A stretch of 7,364 nt of DNA from an uncultured Collinsella sp. GTDB taxonomy: Bacteria > Actinomycetota > Coriobacteriia > Coriobacteriales > Coriobacteriaceae. Position 1 is the first letter of the stretch. Every line of letters starts with the position of its first letter. Shown piece by piece: positions 1 through 7,364 of this stretch. The translations under genes were made by a program, and so were the position numbers. The notes below the pieces were generated by a model, which was not told where the DNA came from, did not search any database, and saw only the letters and a list, made by a program, of their open reading frames with translations. The stretch is from contig CATVQO010000064.1 of NCBI GenBank assembly GCA_958346165.1, positions 1 to 7,364 on the forward strand. The letters run 5' to 3'.

Positions 1-76
1 AGATACGACTCGACCTCGCCGAGCCGGTCCGCAAACGCGTCCAGCTCGGCGGGCGTTACCTCTAAAGCCTCAGCCA

Positions 77-77
<1 letters not shown>
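1..77 (-). CDS. prfB: Peptide chain release factor 2, N-terminal fragment (runs off the window)
   Basis: Only the first 25 codons and two further bases are present. The ATG (77-75) shares its A with the TAA stop of secA, giving the overlap TAATG. An AGGA motif seven bases upstream, inside the end of secA, serves as ribosome binding site, so translation is probably coupled to secA. The peptide starts MAEALEVTPAELDAFADRL and continues GEVESY. It resembles the start of RF2, for example the AEL...RL... pattern of the Bacillus protein, and secA followed by prfB is a familiar order in Gram-positive bacteria. RF2 releases finished peptides at UGA and UAA codons. The fragment is too short for a domain call: the identity rests on context plus a weak N-terminal match. 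Another secA-linked gene with a helical N-terminus is possible. Confidence 0.62.
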
Positions 78-2884
<2,807 letters not shown>

Positions 2885-3117
2885 GTGGTTTTCCTTTTTT
2901 GGCCATCGCCCACGCCGTGCAGCTGCGGGCGAGTTAAACACAGATGATTGTACTTTAGCCAAACAAGGCGCGGCCTATACGGTCGACCTCGACCGCCACG
3001 TAATAACTACGATGGGTGCCCGGCGTCCCTTTATGTTGAAACGCGGGTTTCCCGACCAGGATGCGCATCAACCAAAGGCTTGCAGAGGAACCTATCGAAA
3101 AGTCGTTCTTTTCTCGT
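2885..3117 (-). other. Intergenic leader of secA, no gene seen
   Basis: These 233 bases separate the sugar-operon terminator from secA and should contain the secA promoter. The best -10-like hexamer is TACAAT (2952-2947), 62 bases before the chosen ATG, but no acceptable -35 sits 16 to 18 bases upstream, so I do not call a promoter. Two small inverted repeats occur: CGGTCG and CGACCG around a four-base loop (2980-2995), and GAAAAG and CTTTTC around a five-base loop (3097-3113). The second lies directly after the upstream terminator. Neither has a known role. Short open frames here have no ribosome binding site or recognisable product. There is no SecM-like leader gene. Confidence 0.5.
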
Positions 3118-3151
3118 AAAAGGGCCGCACCCCCAATGGAGTACGGCCCTT
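3118..3151 (-). terminator. Intrinsic terminator of the beta-glucoside operon
   Basis: On the minus strand the RNA folds into a 12-base-pair uninterrupted stem (3122-3133 with 3138-3149) closed by the tetraloop AUUG. Two flanking A-U pairs extend it, and it is followed by UUUU (3121-3118). The lower stem is GGGCCG with CGGCCC. Two of the upper pairs are G-U, which pair only in the minus-strand RNA, so the structure is directional. It begins 25 bases after the TAA of the glucosidase gene and should end transcription before secA. The T-run is short (four), so some read-through into secA cannot be excluded. Confidence 0.9.
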
Positions 3152-3163
3152 CTCAATATTGAG
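3152..3163. repeat. Perfect 12-base palindrome CTCAATATTGAG
   Basis: This self-complementary sequence lies between the stop codon of the glucosidase gene and the operon terminator. It has no loop, so it is a poor RNA hairpin. It could be a protein-binding site, part of the terminator context, or chance. No function is assigned. Confidence 0.35.
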
Positions 3164-3176
3164 CAACGTCTAACGG

Positions 3177-4601
<1,425 letters not shown>

Positions 4602-4640
4602 CTACGACAGGACCGCTCCAATGAAATAAAAATCGTAGCC

Positions 4641-4665
4641 AATCGAACCGCTTCGACAAAAGCGG
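4641..4665 (-). other. Hairpin and shared 12-base repeat in the permease-glucosidase gap
   Basis: The 118-base gap between the permease and glucosidase genes (4578-4695) holds a six-pair stem, CCGCTT with AAGCGG (4648-4653 and 4660-4665), 31 bases after the permease stop codon. It is followed by AGCGGTTCGATT in minus-strand sense (4652-4641). The same 12 bases occur once more, in the antiterminator-permease gap. The later T-run (ATTTTTATTT) is too distant for a standard terminator. A role in mRNA processing or partial attenuation is possible but inferred. No RAT-like sequence is seen here. Confidence 0.4.
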
Positions 4666-4695
4666 CCATCTAAAAGAAACTGACCAGTAGCGTCA

Positions 4696-6093
4696 TTACG
4701 CCTCAGCGGCCTCGGGCCTGTAGAGAATATAAGTGGCGATGAATGTCACCACGGCGCCAACGAGCATACCAGCAGCCATCCAAAGCATATTGGCCATCGG
4801 GTCATCGCCGCCCAAATAAGCAGGCAGTGCAAAAAGGCCACCGGAGCCAATCATGGTGTAAAACGCGGCCTTACCGAAACCGGCAACGAGAGCGCCACAG
4901 AACGATCCGATCATCGCGCCATACATGGGAGTTTTCAGGCGCAGATTGACACCAAACATAGCCGGCTCTGTCACGCCGCCCACGATAGCCGTGATGGCGC
5001 AGGCGCTAGCAACGGAACGGAGGTTCTCGTCATGTTTGGTCTTGAGTGCGACGGCCGCGCAGGCAGCGCCCTGATCGATATTGGCAATGAGATTCGCCGT
5101 GCCCACAACGCATTCATATCCAAGCGTCGCCAGCGAATTGAGCAGATAAGGAGTAAGAGCGGAATGCATGCCGGTCATAACGAGCCAGGGGAACACAGCC
5201 GCAAGTACTGCCACGCCAAAGAACCCCGTAGCGTTGTAGAGCCCCATAATGGCGGCGGAGATATAGTTACCGATAAAATAGCCCACGGGACCAGTGGCGC
5301 AAAGGCCGATAGGCACAATCACGAGCAGGGTAAAGAACGGCTCGGTAATGGAGCGGATCGAATCGGGAGAATGCTTGGCGAAGAACTTTTCGATATACGA
5401 CATAACCCAGACAGTCAACAGAGCCGGGACCACGGAGCTCGAATACGAGGCGGCGTAAACCGGAATGCCGTAGACATCGAGGGGAGTACCGTCAGTTACC
5501 GCGGCGATAAAGCTGGGATGGATGAACATGGCGCCGACCATCATTCCCAGCGCCATGTTGGCACCGAATTTCTTTGCAGCAAACGCGCCGATATACACTG
5601 GCAGGAAGTAGAATCCCGCATCTCCGACAAACGTGAGCACCTGCATAGTGCCACTGTCAGCGGGAAGAAGATTAAACTGCTGCAGAAGCAGCACAACGAT
5701 CTTAATGAAACCGGCACCGATAAATACGGGAATGATCGGAGTGACGCATCCTGATATCGCATCGAAAACGGCGGAAATGCTGAATTTCTTCTTTTCGCCG
5801 TCCCCAAGGTCTTCGTTTACAGCGTCTTGTTTCTCGAGCCCGGTTTTCTCTGCAATCAGATTGTAGGCATCCCCCACCGACTGCCCGATGATCACTTGAT
5901 ATTGGTCTCCCATCCATTGTGAGCCCATAACCCCCGCGATCTTGTCAATCTCGGGCTTCCTGACAAGCGCCTTGTCCTTCACATTGAAACGAAGACGCGT
6001 CACGCAATGCGTAAAGAAAACAATATTGGACTTACCGCCCAGATACTCGACGATTTTATCGGCGAGTTCGGCATAACGTTCTTTGTCTGCCAT
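4696..6093 (-). CDS. PTS beta-glucoside-family permease EIIBC, without EIIA domain
   Basis: This membrane protein imports a sugar while phosphorylating it with phosphate relayed from phosphoenolpyruvate. The product is 465 residues. The EIIB domain (about 1-85) carries the phosphorylated Cys30 in FFTHCVTRLRF. The EIIC domain (about 105-460) has many hydrophobic segments, the MTGMHSALTP motif around His310, and GGVTEPAMFGVNLRLK at 372-387, where the TEP box is the usual substrate-site motif. The protein stops at residue 465 with no EIIA domain. This matches the E. coli AscF or TreB layout and differs from BglF, so phosphate must come from an EIIA encoded elsewhere. The ATG at 6093 (MADKERYAEL) has an AAGGGTGA motif upstream; a GTG 42 bases earlier lacks a ribosome binding site. 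The glucosidase gene next door argues for a beta-glucoside substrate; a sucrose- or trehalose-type sugar is less likely. Confidence 0.93.
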   Translation of the reverse strand: MADKERYAELADKIVEYLGGKSNIVFFTHCVTRLRFNVKDKALVRKPEIDKIAGVMGSQWMGDQYQVIIGQSVGDAYNLIAEKTGLEKQDAVNEDLGDGEKKKFSISAVFDAISGCVTPIIPVFIGAGFIKIVVLLLQQFNLLPADSGTMQVLTFVGDAGFYFLPVYIGAFAAKKFGANMALGMMVGAMFIHPSFIAAVTDGTPLDVYGIPVYAASYSSSVVPALLTVWVMSYIEKFFAKHSPDSIRSITEPFFTLLVIVPIGLCATGPVGYFIGNYISAAIMGLYNATGFFGVAVLAAVFPWLVMTGMHSALTPYLLNSLATLGYECVVGTANLIANIDQGAACAAVALKTKHDENLRSVASACAITAIVGGVTEPAMFGVNLRLKTPMYGAMIGSFCGALVAGFGKAAFYTMIGSGGLFALPAYLGGDDPMANMLWMAAGMLVGAVVTFIATYILYRPEAAEA

Positions 6094-6147
6094 CGAGCTT
6101 GTCACCCTTTCAGAATGTTGCGCGGTGAGGTACACCAGGGGTCGTCA

Positions 6148-6173
6148 AATCGAACCGCTGCCCTTTTGGGTTC
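6148..6173 (-). other. Hairpin and shared 12-base repeat in the antiterminator-permease gap
   Basis: Directly after the TAG of the antiterminator gene, GAACC (6173-6169) can pair with GGTTC (6156-6152). A competing shorter stem is CCC-AAAA-GGG (6170-6161). The end of the structure runs into AGCGGTTCGATT (6159-6148), the same 12 bases as in the next gap of the operon (4652-4641). There is no proper T-run. The element may mark mRNA processing or mild attenuation between genes. Unlike the E. coli bgl operon, no RAT and terminator pair is visible in this gap. Confidence 0.35.
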
Positions 6174-7016
6174 CTAACGTTTCACCGCTTTGATACACAT
6201 CCTGCTCACATGAATAACCAGGTAGACCTTTTCATCCTCGGAAAGACTGACGCCTGGCCAACTTTCCTCGATATGTCGCGCGATTCGCTCGACGCATTTG
6301 AATTCCGCAGGATATTGCTCTTTAATTCCACGAAATCCATCTACGACGCTACTGTCGAGCGCAGAACCATTTTCAAGCCGGTCGAAAAGATAGCGCATAT
6401 GCGTGGCATAGCGGGAGAACGCAAACGACTTTCGGTCGACATCGAGCGAAAACTCATCTTCGACGATTTCCGTCACGTCCTCGAGCATGTCCTCATAGCG
6501 TACCTCCTTAGTGCGCCCCACTCCATCGCTCGCTTCGAGACGTGCGTTGACGATATTGATGGCGACAGCTGTCGCTTCATCATCGGCAAGCGGTGCGCCG
6601 AACCTTCTACGAGCACGGCGGATGATGTGACGCCCCACGCGGAGTTCATCGGGATAGGTATGCTCCACGTCAAAAGCAAGGGGCATACGGACCTTGATGT
6701 TATTCGAGGCGCGCTTGATAGCAAAGGTCATGTGGTCGGCCAAAGTGAAGGCAAGGTTGGGTGAGAGCTGATAATCGAGTTCGCGACGAACGTAATCAGC
6801 CGCCTCAATGCAGAAGGACATAACATCCTGAGGCAAATCGTTGATGGCAGCAAACAAATGCTCGTCCACGTCGTAAAACGTACGCTCCACCTCCTCGAGA
6901 GAGATGTCACGAGGAAGTTGGCCGAAGCCGATTCCCTTGCCCATGGCGAGGAGCTCGTTACCGGCGCTATCTTCGCAGACAGCAACGTTGTTATTGATGC
7001 GGCGTATCGCCTTCAC
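6174..7016 (-). CDS. licT: BglG/LicT-family transcription antiterminator with two PRD domains
   Basis: The family binds a nascent RNA hairpin (RAT) in the operon leader and stops a terminator from forming; the PTS switches it by phosphorylating histidines. The product is 280 residues, close to LicT. The RNA-binding domain (1-55) has INNNVAV at 7-13 and MGKGIGF at 25-31, both hallmarks. PRD1 (about 65-170) keeps His95 in LADHMTFA, but its second regulatory His is Asn154 in INIVNA, where LicT has HIVNA. PRD2 (about 175-280) keeps His206 in ATHMRY and His269 in VIHVSR. Translation starts at a GTG (7016) four bases after GAGG. An in-frame TGA nine bases upstream excludes a longer form. The gene is first in the operon, and its leader carries two RAT-like elements, so it is probably autoregulated. 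The order antiterminator, permease, phospho-glucosidase is that of bglGFB. Confidence 0.95.
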   Translation of the reverse strand: MKAIRRINNNVAVCEDSAGNELLAMGKGIGFGQLPRDISLEEVERTFYDVDEHLFAAINDLPQDVMSFCIEAADYVRRELDYQLSPNLAFTLADHMTFAIKRASNNIKVRMPLAFDVEHTYPDELRVGRHIIRRARRRFGAPLADDEATAVAINIVNARLEASDGVGRTKEVRYEDMLEDVTEIVEDEFSLDVDRKSFAFSRYATHMRYLFDRLENGSALDSSVVDGFRGIKEQYPAEFKCVERIARHIEESWPGVSLSEDEKVYLVIHVSRMCIKAVKR

Positions 7017-7081
7017 GTTACCTCAACCCCACTCTGGTGCATCGCATAACTCGGAATACCGGGCACTCATTGGTACACGGC
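7017..7081 (-). other. Distal leader of the operon, between terminator region and antiterminator gene
   Basis: This stretch joins the leader terminator and following inverted repeat to the GTG start. It contains the ribosome binding site GAGG (7024-7021). A 15-codon frame (ATG at 7070, TGA at 7025-7023) encodes MSARYSELCDAPEWG. It lies in the same frame as the antiterminator and its stop overlaps the ribosome binding site. It has no ribosome binding site of its own, so I do not call it a gene. Confidence 0.4.
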
Positions 7082-7111
7082 TTTTGTTTCGTACGATCGC
7101 TGGAAACAAAA
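7082..7111. repeat. Perfect 9-base inverted repeat in the leader
   Basis: TTTTGTTTC (7082-7090) and GAAACAAAA (7103-7111) form a perfect stem around a 12-base loop. In the minus-strand transcript the first arm is the T-run of the leader terminator just upstream. The hairpin can therefore form only in transcripts that have read through. There is no T-run after it, so it is not a terminator itself. A role in stabilising read-through mRNA is a guess. Confidence 0.55.
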
Positions 7112-7176
7112 ACTTCTCGAAACAGAACCAAATGCAAGTGATGATTCACCTGCTAGACGGTCATGCCTCAAAGAGT
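7112..7176 (-). terminator. Leader terminator overlapping the second RAT
   Basis: In minus-strand RNA the segment 7176-7159 (ACTCTTTGAGGCATGACC) can pair with 7129-7112 (GGTTCTGTTTCGAGAAGT): 16 of 18 positions pair, including five G-U pairs. Between the arms lies an eight-pair hairpin, GCAGGTGA with TCACTTGC around ATCA (7153-7134), with one G-U pair. TTTTGTTT (7111-7104) follows directly. The 5' arm is the 3' part of the RAT at 7159-7184, so the terminator and RAT folds are mutually exclusive, as in known bgl and lic leaders. The long stem is rich in G-U and A-U pairs, so its strength is uncertain. Confidence 0.65.
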
Positions 7177-7184
7177 AACATTCC
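7159..7184 (-). promoter_or_regulatory. RAT-like antiterminator RNA element, second copy
   Basis: In transcript sense this 26-base element has the 5' half GGAATGTTAC, a short tip TCTTTGA and the 3' half GGCATGACC. The E. coli bgl RAT has GGATTGTTACT and AGGCAAAACC in the same places. GG-CC pairs close the base, ATG pairs with CAT where the classical element pairs TTG with CAA, and TC pairs with GA below the loop. It is the expected binding site of the antiterminator encoded just downstream, and its 3' half is shared with the leader terminator. Confidence 0.82.
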
Positions 7185-7214
7185 ACTTAAGCGATGCGAT
7201 TGTGAACAGATTCC

Positions 7215-7241
7215 GGTCATGCCCCATGTGGGTAACATTCC
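7215..7241 (-). promoter_or_regulatory. RAT-like antiterminator RNA element, first copy
   Basis: This 27-base element has the same halves as the second copy, GGAATGTTAC and GGCATGACC, with CCACATGG between them. Below the loop CC pairs with GG where the second copy pairs TC with GA, which supports an RNA fold under selection. It begins within a few bases of the predicted transcription start and lies 30 bases before the second copy. I find no terminator of its own in the 30 bases that follow. Confidence 0.8.
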
Positions 7242-7248
7242 GTTTTTA

Positions 7249-7277
7249 AGTTTAGGACGCCGGACCCGAACAAACAA
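7249..7277 (-). promoter_or_regulatory. Candidate sigma-70-type promoter of the beta-glucoside operon
   Basis: A -35 box TTGTTT (7277-7272) and a -10 box TAAACT (7254-7249) are separated by 17 bases. The expected start of transcription, about 7242-7243, falls just before the first RAT. Both boxes are imperfect matches to TTGACA and TATAAT, so the call rests on spacing and position. I see no clear catabolite-repression operator. Confidence 0.5.
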
Positions 7278-7316
7278 GACAGTCACGGTGAACGGTCGAT
7301 ATAGAGCCGTAATCAG

Positions 7317-7339
7317 AACCACCCTTAAAAAGGGTGGTT
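7317..7339. terminator. Symmetric hairpin, possible terminator of the gene beyond the window
   Basis: AACCACCCTT (7317-7326) and AAGGGTGGTT (7330-7339) form a perfect ten-pair stem with a three-base loop. T-runs are weak on both sides (TTTGCTCTT on the plus strand, TTCTGATT on the minus strand), so direction is uncertain. It lies upstream of the operon promoter, so the likeliest role is ending a minus-strand gene located beyond position 7364. Confidence 0.6.
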
Positions 7340-7364
7340 TGCTCTTAGGGTATAACCCACGGGC

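Noticed and set aside
2947..2966. TACAAT with a nearby TTGTTT as a secA promoter
   Set aside because: The two boxes are only eight bases apart, far from the usual 16 to 18, and no other -35 fits.
2885..3117. Small plus- and minus-strand open frames between secA and the operon terminator
   Set aside because: They lack ribosome binding sites and recognisable products, and several overlap the terminator or the start of secA.
5032..5754. A 240-codon plus-strand frame opposite the permease gene
   Set aside because: It is a hydrophilic, low-complexity antisense shadow of the EIIC membrane segments.
7023..7070. A 15-codon leader peptide upstream of the antiterminator, in the same frame
   Set aside because: It has no ribosome binding site and no telling codons. 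An open stretch of 15 codons is easily due to chance, though its stop overlapping the ribosome binding site is noted.
7082..7111. The inverted repeat as a third RAT
   Set aside because: It is an unbroken nine-pair stem and lacks the GG...TTAC and GGC...ACC pattern and internal loops of RAT elements.

Overview
The window reads as a stretch of bacterial chromosome in which every recognisable gene lies on the minus strand. SecA carries a C-terminal zinc-binding tail and its stop codon overlaps the start of a release-factor-2-like gene. The secA part is rich in G+C (three 60-base lines gave 57 to 68%). Together these suggest a Gram-positive, moderately high-GC organism. A gut Coriobacteriia member such as Collinsella is my best guess from gene style and the sugar operon, but this is inference and no marker gene is present to settle it.

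Layout, in the direction of transcription (from high to low coordinates). Positions 7017-7364 are a regulatory region. It holds a hairpin that may end the upstream gene, a candidate promoter, two tandem RNA elements resembling the RAT targets of BglG/LicT antiterminators, and a long terminator whose 5' arm overlaps the second RAT. Next come three genes in one direction: a BglG/LicT-family antiterminator (6174-7016), a PTS permease EIIBC of the beta-glucoside family (4696-6093) and a GH1 6-phospho-beta-glucosidase (3177-4577). A strong intrinsic terminator at 3118-3151 closes this operon. After a gap of about 230 bases comes secA (77-2884), overlapping by one base the first 25 codons of a gene that looks like prfB (1-77).

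How the sugar genes work together (known for the family, inferred here): the permease brings in a beta-glucoside and phosphorylates it, and the GH1 enzyme cleaves the phosphorylated sugar inside the cell. The antiterminator, controlled by PTS phosphorylation, binds the RAT RNA and blocks the leader terminator so that the whole operon, including its own gene, is transcribed. The gene order is that of E. coli bglG-bglF-bglB, but the permease lacks the EIIA domain that BglF has.

I see no mobile element, CRISPR array, tRNA or rRNA, and no clearly new protein system. The most interesting part is the leader: two RATs upstream of one terminator, with base-pair changes that preserve the RAT fold, controlled by an antiterminator that has lost one of the four usual regulatory histidines.
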